DNA of 64,000 bases from Achatina immaculata (GCA_009760885.1 CM019703.1:10356959-10420958), one strand, 5' to 3'. Shown: positions 45,027 through 57,080, counted from the stretch's first letter. Numbers and translations are program-made. Notes: generated by a model not told the origin, from the sequence alone.

Positions 45027-45260
45027 TTAAGCATTGACAGCTGGGACGTATGTTATGTTAGAAGAATGGACGTTTGACCGATGCGGATGTCTATGTTCAT
45101 CGTCGTCAACTATGGAGTTTTGCTGTGATATTTGAATGTTAAAACCTCTTCTTGCCTCGTCATGTCTCGTCCTAAGACTTGTTTCTAATGAATGACTTGA
45201 TTTATGAAATGGCTGAGGTGAAGGAATGTGTCTTGACATATCACTCAATGAACATTTCAT
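45027..45260 (-). CDS. Short conserved ORF, hypothetical (copy 1)
   Basis: 77 codons from an ATG with an upstream stop (TGATAA ATG) to TAA. It has no signal peptide or known motif and carries an acidic/His stretch DDDEHRHPHRS. It stays open in copy 2 (60313-60555) despite many differences and an in-frame length change. It may be a real small gene or exon, or chance. Function unknown. Confidence 0.3.
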   Translation of the reverse strand: MKCSLSDMSRHIPSPQPFHKSSHSLETSLRTRHDEARRGFNIQISQQNSIVDDDEHRHPHRSNVHSSNITYVPAVNA

Positions 45261-45581
45261 TTATCAAGCTTCCATCATCATCTGGTTCCCTCCATTAACA
45301 TCCCCCCCTCCCCACCCTTTTTGTATGTATCATCAGCGCTGGATTTGGTAATTATTTCCAACTTTTGAGAAAATAAGATGGCTACTTGTGTGAACGGAGA
45401 TTATCAACTTAGAGAGAAAGAGAGGTTACCAACACTGTATGAGTTTGTCAGCACCGCCTGCGGTAGAGGAGCGGGTACACAAGGGTAACATACACAAAGA
45501 CGACACAGCAGATAAAAACAGGAAAGATAAATGATAAATTTAAGCTCTTAGTTCTTTTGCTATCCTCCTAGTTAGAAAGAC

Positions 45582-45625
<44 letters not shown>

Positions 45626-45858
45626 GATCGATGTAGCAGAAAAAAATATATAATTCTGACTGATAATTTCTTCAAATTCAGCATTGTACTTGCAAGATGT
45701 TTTTTTATTTATTTATTTATTTTTTTGGCCAACAAGATTCATCATGGTGCCACAGGCAAAAGAAGGGCATAAAACATGACATTTTCTGCTTTTATGAACA
45801 CTCTGCACAGTAACTGAGCTTTGGCTAAAAGTGCACGTAAATAAACCATTTGATTGTC

Positions 45859-46896
45859 TCAGTTATTCTGAAGATTCCTTAGACAGTTGACAAAAGACAG
45901 AATAGTCTGTCGAAATCTTGTATTAAACTTCAAGTAAACGAACATACTCGAGGACGTGTTGATGTATTCTAGTGTATTCGTTATCATGCTGACTAGCTTG
46001 TAGATGCCTGAATATCTGTGAAACAAGCTGAACTCCACTTCGATGAAGCTCGCATATGCAATTATAATTTTAGGAGTGTTGCATACAACAAATATGAGAG
46101 AAACAAAAGTTGCAGACTGCATTGCTTGAAGCTCCTTCCTCTTTGGCTGGATTTTCTTTCCTCCTTTCCCGGACTGATTTGATGGATTAGTACTGTTCTT
46201 TGCGATTCCTCTTTTGGATATTTGAATATACGATGTATGATATCCAGTGGATAAGGAGAGGCGAAATTTTGATGATGCGTTGAGACTGGATATCAGGACG
46301 CACAAGCAAACGACATTAGTGGCGTGGCAGGCTGTTGTGACGGCCAAAACTGTGAGAATCTGATTGACCTCTAAGGCGGTCCCTGGCCAAAATGGGACCA
46401 GAATGCCAAAAAATGTAGAATTGCTAATCGGGTCCAGAACTATTCCAAAGCCATGAGGATTCCAAAGAGGTATATAACCCACTAAAGAAAACAAAACTAT
46501 GGCAGTAACCATAGATAGACATCGGTATCTCGTGAAGGTATTTTTGAACCGATGAGGCAAGGCCACGCAGCAGCATCTCTGAACTGCTATAAATGTTTTT
46601 ATCAGCTGCGATGTATCATATAGTCGTATGTACAAGGTGTACAACAGAAAACTCAACGTCAGTCCGTCAACGCGCCACAGAGATATGGTATCTGAGACGA
46701 TGATTCGAAGCAGAAAGTGTCCAAACAGCACGAATAATGTCACAAATTCAGAGCACGACAGACAACAGAAGCACAAGCTGATGGTGTCTCCTAGCCCGAG
46801 TCTGACAAATGAGACAATGTTAATTATATTTGCAGCCAGACCTATCACTACAATAGGAGGTTGTATGACATACAGATCCAAAGCAGTCACTTCCAT
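45859..46896 (-). CDS. Rhodopsin-like GPCR, single exon, copy 1
   Basis: 345 residues with seven hydrophobic segments (about 11-33, 38-60, 80-110, 126-146, 178-202, 260-284, 296-322). TM1 carries GLAANIINIVSF (GN-like). The DRY position after TM3 reads AVQRCCCVALPHRFK, a form seen in molluscan orphan and chemosensory-type receptors. TM7 has NTSSSMFVYLKFNTRFRQ in place of NPxxY. The third intracellular loop is basic (KGGKKIQPKRKELQ). The start is the ATG at 46896; there is no signal peptide, as usual. The ligand is unknown. The intronless form and duplication suit an expanded receptor family (inference). It lies about 2 kb upstream of F-box exon 1, same strand. Confidence 0.85.
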   Translation of the reverse strand: MEVTALDLYVIQPPIVVIGLAANIINIVSFVRLGLGDTISLCFCCLSCSEFVTLFVLFGHFLLRIIVSDTISLWRVDGLTLSFLLYTLYIRLYDTSQLIKTFIAVQRCCCVALPHRFKNTFTRYRCLSMVTAIVLFSLVGYIPLWNPHGFGIVLDPISNSTFFGILVPFWPGTALEVNQILTVLAVTTACHATNVVCLCVLISSLNASSKFRLSLSTGYHTSYIQISKRGIAKNSTNPSNQSGKGGKKIQPKRKELQAMQSATFVSLIFVVCNTPKIIIAYASFIEVEFSLFHRYSGIYKLVSMITNTLEYINTSSSMFVYLKFNTRFRQTILSFVNCLRNLQNN

Positions 46897-47296
46897 CGCT
46901 TCAACACAAAATCATTCCACATTTAAAAGGAAAACTTTTTTAAATGCAATATTTCGCACAATTTGGCTGTCCTGGACTATTTTTGTGAGCTGTTACTAAA
47001 CATCGGCTACGATCAAGAGTACATCTTTACTTTGTAACAAGTTCTACAGTAACTTTAGGGAATATCTGATGCACTGGACTATAACGAAATCATATCTCCT
47101 GGTAAATGCTATCGAGACGCCCTTCACAATAACTGCAGTAATTGGCCACTTGATTATTTTCTTTTTCTTTCAGACGTCTCTAGTTTTCTTCAGTCTTTCT
47201 GAAGTCTGTTTTATTCCTTGCATGTAAACAGCAACAGAAAAAAACATAATCTCTTTTTAAATAATGCTACAGTTTTCGTGTCTCCTGTGTTAGGTT
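46897..47296. other. 5' flank of GPCR copy 1
   Basis: Unique sequence, highly similar to 62198-62595. No clear TATA or initiator can be assigned. Confidence 0.4.
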
Positions 47297-47570
47297 ATCA
47301 CGATATTGGCTCCAGCGAACTATATGTATCACGATATTGGCTCCAGTAAACTACATGTATCACGATATTGGCTCCAGTAAACTACATGTATCACGATATT
47401 GGGTTCAGTTAACTACATATATCACGATATTGGCTCCAGTAAACTACATATATCACGATATTGGGTTCAATTAACTATATGTATCATGATATTGGCTTCA
47501 GTAAACTACATGTATCACGATATTGGGTTCAGTTAACTACATGTATCAGGATATTGGCTCCAGTAAACCA
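47297..47570. repeat. 31-bp minisatellite upstream of GPCR copy 1
   Basis: Nine units of ATCACGATATTGGCTCCAGT plus AAACTACATGT. Several alternate with a GGGTTCAGTTAAC variant, giving a partly dimeric pattern. About 400 bp before the GPCR start. Confidence 0.93.
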
Positions 47571-50360
47571 ATCATGGCTACATTTCTTTATGGACGGTTC
47601 AGTAATTTTTCTTTGCTGACAATGCCTGTTCCGTGCTATTCTCATAATTTCTTCTTATTTCTATGATGTTTCTGCTTTTTGTTTCAATCTTCTTCTGTAC
47701 CATGTATAACGATTTCTTCACGGTATGACTATGGAAGGGAAGTTCTCATTTCTTTAATATCTGTTGGTAAGTTTTTAACAGCCTTACGGGAAAATTTGTT
47801 CTATTTGCGCCTTGAAACATATGTCCTTAATATAGGAACAAACAATTCAGATCTATACGACAGGACATAAATTAAAGAATTCTCCAATACGCTAAAACCT
47901 CTTATTCACTGTTTGAACTGAAACGTACCCAGTTATAATTATGTTAATATTGCTACATCTTGGCTTTCATCTCTTCATTCACAACAACACTTATTTAAAC
48001 ACCAAGGCAAACTCTAAATCTTGAGTACACTTTAATGATTTATACTGCAAAAACAATTTTTAAAAATGCTTTAATGTCAGAATATGTGGCTTTGTCGGGA
48101 TTAGTTTGATAAACCAATTATTAAATAAGAGTATTGTACAAATAGGAGTTTAAATTTTAAAATTACATAATTTTTGAGACAGAAAAGGTCAATAGTTTTT
48201 ATGATATCCAAACAGGGCAAACTTGGATAGTATTTCTTCTTGGTAATTCATAATCGATATCTTCTGTAGCTTAAGAAACTGAAGGCAGCGGGGGGAGGGA
48301 GAGAGAGAGGGGGGGGGGGGGGGAGGAGAGAGAGAAGAAACGGAGGAAGAAGGGAGGGGAGACAGACAGATAGAACTTGCTGAGAAATATTTATTAAAAA
48401 TAAGAGTTAAAAAAACATACCAAATGAATTGCTCCATAACTAAGGAAAACAGCTTGGACAACTTTTTAAAAAATACGAATATACATCTTCGGCATGTTGT
48501 CAGCGAAACAAATATTAGGATCCAGCTACCAATTAACAAGTGAATAAAACTCCACAAGTTTGTTGGACAAATTATATTACTGTCAAGAAAACAGGCTAAA
48601 AGCCTTCTTTAGTACAATAAAAAACAATAATTTGTAAAAATGCACACGAATAGTAAATACAAATACAATTTCCAATACCCTTGTAAAGGGAGGACTATTT
48701 TCAAAATGGTTGCGCCGTGCTGTAATCTTGTGTATAAACAGTTTTATATAGAAAGAGCTCTAACTATAGGGAAGCTGCAGAACACTTTGAGAGAAGGGTT
48801 AACTTTTCTGCTGGCCAAAAATAAACTTAAATAAGATTATTTGATTATGAATAAACAGTGAATGAAGCTGTCTATGACAATGAAGGAGGCTGTCTATGAC
48901 AATGTATAATTAAAATATGTCTCAATTTGTATAATAATCTTAGAGGAAGAGATGACAGGAGAGGCGCCTGTGATCTGTAGAGTGCTTCAATCTCCCCAGA
49001 AGGAAATCTTCTTTTGGTATCATCATTATGATTTCATTGTTATGTCAGAAACAGGTATGCAAGGGGGACTACTACATCACAACAGTGCTCGTCTTTCCAT
49101 CGCATCTTTACGACTTCTCGGATCTCCAGTCAAAAAAAAAAGACCTTGACTTTATTTCCTAGAGGTGGTTCTGGGGAGCCAGTTGTGTCAGTACAGCGAA
49201 ATAAACGATGCAGGAAGTCACGTGGTTCTCTCGAGGGTCGCGGGGCTTACAAAGAAGCCTAACATTGCAGTTCAGAGAGTCGGAGACCGTCGTCCAGTCC
49301 TCTTATGTACGTCTCAGGAAAAGATTGAAATGACTTGACAGTCAACCACTTCCATCGAACGTCCTCATAGCATTGATAATAACGACTGCAACAATAATAT
49401 CCTCCCAGAAGCAATTTTAATTATATATAAATATTAATATGAATCCGGTAATTATAGATCGGTATTAACACAGTGGAATACAAGGTTATATCGGTTATTG
49501 TTTGTAATAAACATTTAAAAATGGCCATATAGTCACATGAAAAAAAGGTACTTCAGCTGAATAAGAGAGAGAGAGAGAGGCGAAAGTACACAGGAAAACA
49601 CTGGTTATTTCGATATACATGTAGTTTGTCAACTTTATCTGCTGGCAAATTTGGATATCAGACCTGTAAGTGATACTTCATGTCCTGAAAATACAAACTC
49701 CAAATATAGAAGGTGATTTCATGGGTTATTCGTGAAAACAGGACGGATAATACATAACGGGTAGAAGGCCGAACCAGCGGTAGGCAGCTCGAAGATCTCC
49801 GGATTAGCGGGTGGCAGTAAGCGAACTAGGTTCATAACAAGCAAAATAGTAAAACCAAGAGACGCGCAGATTGCCTGCTTGGTTCAACATAGTCGGACGG
49901 GCATCCTTAACATCGATTCGTAAAGGTAAGATCTGGTTTGGGAAAAAAAAAACAGTAGGTTAATTTCCTACAGGTCATTTATGTAATGAAATAGGCAAAA
50001 AAAAAAAAAAAGGAATTGTTCTGCATTGAGCCGAAATAGTACTTTGAGGTAGGAAAGACTGGGCAGATGTAAATAGTGGCGAAGGATTTTGAGTGTTAAC
50101 ATTTTCTTGGGTTTTCATTATTTTGTGGAGAAATTTCCCGAAGCATATTTATGACTATGGAGTTTGTTTAGCTGTTGTGTGTAGAGTAATGGAGGAAAGA
50201 ATCTATCGACATAATATGGTTATTTTATACATAGGAAACGTCCATCTTTACGTAACGACGAGAAGGTGAGAGCAAATATTATTACGAGGACATTATTTGA
50301 TTTTGTTTTAGTACATTGGTCACTGCTTTCTACTGTGGCTATGATAATTTTTTTTAATGC
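47571..50360. other. Non-coding sequence of the duplicated block and beyond
   Basis: No gene recognised. It holds a G/GA-rich run at 48290-48360 (shared with copy 2 at 63590-63650), with unique sequence from 48.8 to 50.3 kb. A - strand frame at 48189-48557 exists in both copies but runs through the low-complexity tract. Confidence 0.5.
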
Positions 50361-50367
50361 ATGTTGA

Positions 50368-50551
50368 AAGAGGGAGAAAGAGAGAGAGAAAGAATTAGAG
50401 AGAGGGAGAAAGAGGGAGAGAGAGAGGGAGAAAGAAAGAGAAAGAGGGAGAAAGAGAGAGAGGGAGAAAGAGAGAGAGATAAAGAATGAGAGAAAGGGAG
50501 AATGAAAGAGAAAGATGGAGAAAGAGAGAGAAAGAGAGAGAGAGAGAGGGG

Positions 50552-50582
<31 letters not shown>

Positions 50583-50612
50583 GGGGAGAGAAAGAGAGAG
50601 AGAGAGAGGCTA
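50368..50612. repeat. (GA)n-rich microsatellite
   Basis: GAGAGA, GAAAGA and GGGAGA units over about 245 bp. Confidence 0.93.
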
Positions 50613-51078
50613 CGGCAATGTGAAGTTACCAGGATAAAATCGGAAGGTCCTTGAAGGGATACACCATGATCCAAGAAAAAAATGGGCAGAGTGATAGACG
50701 TAGGCGTGTGGTGACAGAATGAGACTGTTTATCCAAGTGAGAGAGAGGATTTTAGTTACACCCACGTGTTATTGGAACGTGGGTTCTTAACTGTCAAGGT
50801 CATATGTGTTAAAAGTTCTTTGAGAAAGCTCTAAGTGAGCGCCAGTACGATGGCCTGATTCTATTTTGAACTAATAATAATACCAGCACAGGGATTTCAT
50901 GATTCACGCCAACTGGAGTCGGTCAAGCGGTTAAGCTCGACATTCACTGGTGAAAAACAAGGGCTGACGCAGCCTACAAAAGTCACAAAATTGGACATCA
51001 TATAGGCCAAAACACAGACTGAATGAATAACAACAAAGTAATCGCTTAATCGTTTTAATCGTTCTCAGAAAGGTCTCG

Positions 51079-51413
51079 TGCCAGGTTTTGATTTAACGAA
51101 ATCTACGGACACGACGACGTGGCAGGTACTGGTCTGACGAAATCTACGGAACACGACTACCTGGCAGGTACTGGTCTGACGAAATCTACGGAACACGACT
51201 ACCTGGCAGGTACTGGTCTGACGAAATCTACGGAACACGACTACCTGGCAGGTACTGGTCTGACGAAATCTACGGAACACGACGACCTGGCAGGTACTGG
51301 TCTGACGAAATCTACGGAACACGACTACCTGGCAGGTACTGGTCTGACGAAATCTGCTGACACGATGACGCGGCAGGTTTTGGCCCGACGAAATCAATGG
51401 ACACGACAACGCA
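51079..51413. repeat. 42-bp minisatellite, ~8 copies
   Basis: The unit is CTGGCAGGTACTGGTCTGAC plus GAAATCTACGGAACACGACTAC. The unit length is divisible by three, so both strands carry open repeat frames (14-residue periods). Confidence 0.93.
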
Positions 51414-52178
51414 GATTAATACAGCCAGGGAAGGCAAGCACAAAACAGGCACAGACAAAACGGTAAACACAGAGAACAGCAGAAAGGGAAGGCGGTCACG
51501 CGTGATGGTGACTGGTCAAGTAAAACACGAGCACTAACACAGTGTCCATTAAGTGCCTTTATGATATGAGTGTATTAGTTCTTTGTGTGCTTCTTTAAAA
51601 GGTGAGCATGCAGAAAGTATGAGCGGTTGTCAAGCAAGCTCTGTTTTTCAAGCCTAAAGAGAAAAGATAGCACGTGCCTTAAACCACAACTTCGGAGGGT
51701 TTAAATGTGTTCGCTGACCACGTGTTTAGTCATATCCCTGAAACTATAACTGTTTTTGTTGTTGTTACTTTTAGTAATTAAAGGTACTGTCAGTGTAATG
51801 TTTACCTTTACTGTTATTATTTTTTATCTGAGTGGCTTACCTTTACCTTTTTTGTATTATTTTATCTGAGCGGTTTACCTTTACTGTTACTGTTATTATT
51901 TTTACCTGAGCCGTTGTTTACATCACATGGATTCTCAAAATGATCCGTCAAGACTCCACCACACCCCCACACCCCAGACACCCACACTCACACCATCCGC
52001 GACAAGAAAGTCGTGCCAAATTCAAAGATAAAGGCATTTTTCTATTATAAACAGATTTTGAGTTTGGCCATACAGTAAATATTAACATAAAAAGTGGGGT
52101 CACAAGCAGAAAAAAAATAATGGGGAAACCCTGGCTTAAACAGTAAAATCTTGTTTTATATTTTCTCCATCAGCCCGT
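51414..52178. other. Intergenic sequence
   Basis: A roughly 45-bp repeat around TTTACCTTTACTGTTATTAT occurs three times at 51790-51910. Otherwise nothing recognised. Confidence 0.5.
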
Positions 52179-52418
52179 TCAGTGCGTCTTGATGGTGAAC
52201 TGTCTCTCGTTGCCGTTGTTGACGATCCTGTTGTTTGTGTTATCATCCCCGTCGTAAGTGGTCTCGTCCACGGACAGCGGCGACGTCTTAATGTCCACCT
52301 TTTGGTCAGACCAGCTGAGACAAACGCAGGATCCCTTGGTGACAATCTGAGGGTGGGAAGACGAGCTCTCCTCCCCGTCCTTGCTGATGAAGGTCTCCAT
52401 CAAGACCTGGACGCACAC
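52179..52418 (-). CDS. Probable terminal exon of an unidentified gene
   Basis: On the - strand, acceptor TTTTTCCTTGCAG is followed by 79 codons beginning VCVQVLMETFISKDGEESSS and ending QFTIKTH, then a stop. GC content is higher than the surroundings. The phase (0) equals that of F-box exon 4 and the opening Val-rich strand is similar in style, so it may be the last exon of a related F-box gene. It does not splice in frame onto F-box copy 2 exon 2. No upstream exon found. Confidence 0.45.
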   Translation of the reverse strand: MCVQVLMETFISKDGEESSSSHPQIVTKGSCVCLSWSDQKVDIKTSPLSVDETTYDGDDNTNNRIVNNGNERQFTIKTH

Positions 52419-53070
52419 CTGCAAGGAAAAAAAGTGTGGTTAAGAGATGAGCACCCGCTGCTTTGCCTGAGACGGGTGTACGAGGAAGACGTCTTTATCA
52501 CAAAAGTGAAAGGGGGCTCTCTTTTAGCTGCATCTTTAAAGTTTTCTTCGACCTTTAGTCGACCAAGATCTTGACCTCATATCCTGGAAGTGAACTCAAG
52601 AAACGCTCTAAGTTGCGATGGCGGACATATTTTTTGACTCAGTGCGAAAAATAATTGTAAGAAATGGTCAATTTGATAAATTAGATCTATGCTTCTTTTC
52701 ACTTTTTAGAAAGGAGTAAGTATATAGTTGTCTCTTTGATAAGATTAAACTTATAAGAATAAACGCAAGCTTCAATTCAGTTAAAAACTATTACATTTAA
52801 CACTACATGTTTTATTTCCTAGAAAAGGGATTCACTACTAGCATTAGGATTTATAGAATGTGTGATCGTACTGATCATAGGTGTTTTAAATAAACATTAA
52901 AGTAAACAGAAGAGGCGAAATATATTTGGAATGGGAGTTAACTAAAAATAGCACAGAGCAATTATTTATTTCGGTTTTCGTCCTTCATCAAACGAAAAAA
53001 GAAACAAGCGTGGCCATTTTTTTAAAAATGGCGACTGCGATCTACTCACGTTTTCGTGTTTCTCGTTCTC
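52419..53070. other. Unique sequence
   Basis: No gene seen; followed by (CT)n at about 53078-53115 and 53175-53215. Confidence 0.5.
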
Positions 53071-53071
53071 G

Positions 53072-53118
<47 letters not shown>

Positions 53119-53204
53119 CTTTAAAAATAAAGATCATTCATTCATGCATATATTCTCTTTATCTCTGCCTCTTTCTCTCCTCTCTCTCTCTCTCGTTCTC
53201 TCTC

Positions 53205-53690
53205 TCACTCTCTCAAGGTCCTTGGCGACAAGTGTAGGATATAATGTCCTTCCATAACTCTTAATCTCTTGTGCATCTCAACAGCATTATCATTGTGCAT
53301 TTCCCATGTCAGGACTAGAAAACCATCAAACATCTTTTCTCTCTGTCTACCTCTGTCTCCTCTACCTTCGATCTTCCCTGTTGGCATTAACTGCTCTAGC
53401 CAAACATGCCCCACAAATCTGGATTGTCGTTTTCTGATCTGTGTTATAATTTTCCTTGTTTCTCGTTTATGCCTCTTTCAGAACTTCTCTCGCTGTCCAA
53501 GGTACCTTCAGCATTCTTCTTAAGAATCACATTTTCTGCTGATTCCAGCCTTCTTTGTGTCCCTTTACTGATCGTCCAGGCTTCGCATTCATAGAAAAGG
53601 ATTGGTTCAATGTAACTTTGTAGCACTCTCTTTCTGACTCTCATAGATAGTGACATATTACAAAGTATGTATTTCACCCTTTTGGAAAGA
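53205..53690 (-). mobile_element. LINE RT C-terminal fragment (family D)
   Basis: The - strand frames read RKRVLQSYIEPILFYECEAW, TISKGTQRRLESAE, FVGHVWLEQLMPTGKIEGRG and DRGRQREKMFDG. The frame is broken near 53430. Confidence 0.75.
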
Positions 53691-53844
53691 TGTCTTGGTT
53701 TGTACTACACATTTTAAATACTTTATTTGTAGTGTGTGATCTCGCCTTCTTTTATGTTCATGTGCTTTGTTTGTTCGTCTAAGTGAGTGCCTGGGAAAAA
53801 AAAAACGGGACTATAAGTGTTCTCATTTTACTATGAGTGAGGGG

Positions 53845-54205
53845 GTTAAGCCGCTATCTTATTAGGCAATTAGCGAACCATAGCTTACATGCTAGCGTTA
53901 GGGTGGGCAAACCGTTGCCGACCAAGACCCTGTCCCACCTCTCCGTTGGTACCCCCCTCCCCTGTAACAGGCCTAGCCTGGCTAACGGGGCAGAGACCAC
54001 CATAGTCCCCACGGTGATGGAGTTTATTAAAGAAGGATTACACCCACCCCCGCCCTGCTTTTTAGCTGTACTCCAGGACCGAAAAAAAGATGCCATAACC
54101 CGCTCACACCCCAATACGATGCTGTGTCTCATCACCTCCACAGCATCAGCTGCAAAGAATACCAGCTCAGTTATAGGGAGATAGCACAAGACAAGACTGT
54201 GAGTA
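53845..54205 (-). repeat. Interspersed repeat family F, copy 4 (reverse)
   Basis: Same order of blocks as 16045-16405, including CCCTGTCCCACCTCTCCGTT, GGTGATGGAGTTTATTAAAG and a terminal CACAAGACAAGAC. Confidence 0.85.
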
Positions 54206-54239
54206 AAGCTTGTTGCTACCAAATCTTATGTTTAAATTA

Positions 54240-54480
54240 AATTCTCACATATTTCCCGTGATGAATTTGAACGTGTCACACGTTTTCCCATAATGAATTT
54301 AAACTCTTCATATCTTTCACATGATGAATCTAAACTTTTCAGATCTTCAACATTGTGATTGTAATCTTTTCACTTCTTCACCATCATGACCATAAACTTC
54401 TCACATCTTCACCACGACGACTGTACATTTTTTCACATATTCGCCAGTGATGACTGCGGAACTATGTTTTCGAAGATATG
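54240..54480. repeat. ~35-bp degenerate tandem repeat
   Basis: Decaying units around CACATCTTCACCATGATGAC/TGTAAACTTTT, six or seven copies. Confidence 0.6.
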
Positions 54481-54482
54481 GA

Positions 54483-54775
54483 CATCAGTCAGTCAGTCAT
54501 TTGCATGTCCCTTGTGGAACTTTGCCTCCCTAACAGCTCCCATGTAGGCCTCTCGCTTGTAAGCAAGATGCCATGCTGCTGATGCGTCCATTCGCAGATA
54601 ATCAACGATGTCTTGCAGCCATCTTCGCCTTGGTCTTCCTCTCTGTTTCCTGTTATGCACCCTTCCAAGACGGTCTTCTCTAAATTATCATGACGTTTAA
54701 TGTGTCTCTGTTTAATCATCTTTACTAGCCAGCCTTCTTCAATATTAAGTTCTTGTAGTATGGATATATTTATGC
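54483..54775 (-). mobile_element. LINE 3' end (family B), - copy
   Basis: The tail CAGTCAGTCAGTCATTTGC is followed by the reverse of the family B C-terminus up to SILQELNIEEGWLVKMIKQR, where it meets LINE C. Confidence 0.82.
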
Positions 54776-54779
54776 TGTT

Positions 54780-56217
54780 CGTCATATATATACATACTGT
54801 GGACTGTGAGTCAAGACCATAGCTAAAAAAAAAGAACTGGTTCGATGAAGTCTGCAGAGAGGCAGTCATAAAGAAAATAACAGAAAGACAAATATGGTTG
54901 AATGACATGAACAACAAAACGAATGAGGAGAAGTACCACAAACAATGTAAAGAAACTCAAAAAGTTATTCGTCAACAAAAACGACAACATATGAAAAAGA
55001 CATGGTAAGCGAGAAGCAGACATGCCATCAAAATAAGAAAAGCAGGGAATTCTATAAAGATTTGTGAACAGTAAAGCAAGGGTATAAACAACCTCTGTAG
55101 AGCTTGAAGGATAGTAATGGAAACGTCATGAATAATGAAGAGAACATCTGTACCAGATGAAAAGAATATTTTGAAAAACTATTGAACTGTGAAGAGCCTA
55201 TAAGCACACTACCATGCGAAGAAATACAGACTTGTGAACCTGAAATAGAGGAACCAGACTTAGAAGAACTCATTATGCTTCTACGAAACAACAAAGCAAC
55301 TGCTTTCGATGGAATTGCTGCAGAACTGATTAAGGACGAAGGTATAAATGTACACGAACAGATATGTACACTAATACAACAAATATGGAGAGAAGAAAAA
55401 TAGCCTAGTGAATGGAGAGAATCATTACTGATACCAGTATTTTAAATAAAACGGTGATAAGAGCAAGTGTGAAAACTACAGAGGAATATTATTACCACAA
55501 ACAAGTTACAAATTACTATCTATTATACTTTTAAGTAGATTAAAACCATACAGCGAGAACATACTAGGAGACTATCAAGCAGGTTTTAGGAAGAATAGAT
55601 CAACCACAGACCAAATATTTTATCTACGTCAAAGAGCAGAAAAGTACTGGGAATATTAAAAAAAGTATATCATATCTTCATTGACTTCAAGAATTTGAGA
55701 TACCTAATAAATTAATCAATCTGACCAGAATATGTATGGAGGATGCACAAAATATAGTAATATATAAAGGAAGAAAGTCAGGACCCTTCTCTATAAGAAC
55801 TGGTTTAAAAACAAGGTAATACATTATCTTCATTACTATTCAACCTAGTATTAGAAATGGTAATCAGAAAAGCGAAAGAAGAAAGCAGTACAGAAGAATA
55901 AGCTAACATACTAGGATACGCTGATGACATCGACCTGGTGGGGGAAACTATGCAAGACGTCATCAATATCTACTTACACATGAGAGATGTAGCACTAAAA
56001 GTGGGCTTGACCATTAACCAAGATAAGACAGAGAATATGAAGGTATCAAGAGACCAGAGGCAGAATGATCCAGATTATATAAATGTTGGAGAGACGATTG
56101 TTAAGAAAACAGAAATATACAAATATCTAGGCACAACCTTCAACAGAAGCAACACAGTAAGCGAGGAAATTAAAAGCAGAGTACACATAGGGAATAAAAG
56201 ATACTGTGCCTTGCATT
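54780..56217 (+). mobile_element. LINE family C RT fragment, + strand
   Basis: Broken RT ORF: NWFDEVCREAVIKK, EEPDLEELIMLLRNNKATAF (DG), PSEWRESLLIPVF, YRGILLPQTSYKLLS, GDYQAGFRKNRSTTDQIF, TGLKQGNTLSSLLFNL, ILGYADDIDLVGE (catalytic YADD) and YKYLGTTFNRSNTVSEEIK. Several frameshifts and stops. It ends abruptly, without its own 3' end, at the LINE B edge at 56217/56218. Confidence 0.85.
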
Positions 56218-57080
56218 TCATTCATTCATTTGCATGTCCCTTGCGGAACCTTGCCTCCCTAACAGCACTCCTGTAGGCCTCTCGGTTGTGAACAAGATGG
56301 CTATCTGCTGATGAATCCACTTGCAGATCATCAACGATGTCTTGCAGCCATCTTTGCCTTGGTCTTCCTCTCTTTCTTTTTCCCATTATGTACCCTTCAA
56401 GACGATTTTCTCTAGATTATCATGGCGTTTAATGTGTCCAAAATATTTCAGTTTTCTCTCTTTAATTCTCTTTACTAGCCAGCCTTCTTCAATATTAAGC
56501 TCTTGTAGTAAAGATATATTTGTTCTTTTTTTTTGTGTCCATGATATTTGAAGAACTCTTCTGTAGCATTTACATTCAAAGGCATTTATGTGTTTCTCAG
56601 ATGTTTTGTTAAGTGTCCAGGTCTCACAGGCATATGTTGTGTATGGGAAAGATGCATGTCCTTAAAAATCTTATTTTTGTACATCTGTCTGTTCCTCTCC
56701 ACAGATTCTTTAGTTGGTTTACTTTCTGAAGAGCGATAGATGTCCTCTTTTTAATTTCCTCATTGTATTTCCATTATTAGTTAGTAGTGATCCAAGATAT
56801 TCAAAACTCTCCACTTCTTCCAATTTTTCCTCACTGATACATATTTCAGCTGCCTTGTTTGTTTTGTCAGTTGTCGTCAATTTAGTTTTCTTCGCATTAA
56901 GATAGAGGTTTTGTTCTTCGCTGTTCTTACGGACTGACATAATTAGTTTTTCCATTTCTTGTTGTGTTGTGGACAGTAATACTGTGTCATCAGTATATCA
57001 AATCTCTGGTATTTCATAACCTCCACTTGTTATAGCATCGTAATATTCTTTGTCTACATCTTCTCTAACATTCCTCCATA
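56218..57080 (-). mobile_element. LINE family B, copy 2 of the duplicated insertion
   Basis: The same insertion as 39740-41935, with the same right edge followed by CAGAGTGCAGT at 57081-57091. It lacks LINE A. The left target repeat is missing, because LINE C sequence adjoins. The catalytic box reads YTDD here against YADD in copy 1. Confidence 0.85.

Larger units (their letters stand above)
39740..56217. repeat. Segmental duplication, copy 1
   Basis: 41936-48740 aligns throughout with 57081-64000 in the same orientation (offset 15.15 kb at F-box exon 2, 15.30 kb at the GPCR). The left edge is the LINE B 3' end. The right edge is inferred to be 56217, where copy 2 begins; homology beyond 48.74 kb cannot be tested because copy 2 leaves the window. 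Confidence 0.85.

Noticed and set aside
48189..48557. 122-codon ORF on -, also open in copy 2 (63482-63844)
   Set aside because: It passes through a G/GA simple-sequence tract that gives poly-Pro/Ser; no start context or homology recognised, and its conservation is explained by the recent duplication.
54780..57080. Active retrotransposon
   Set aside because: Frames are interrupted by stops and shifts and both ends are truncated; no complete LINE occurs in the window.
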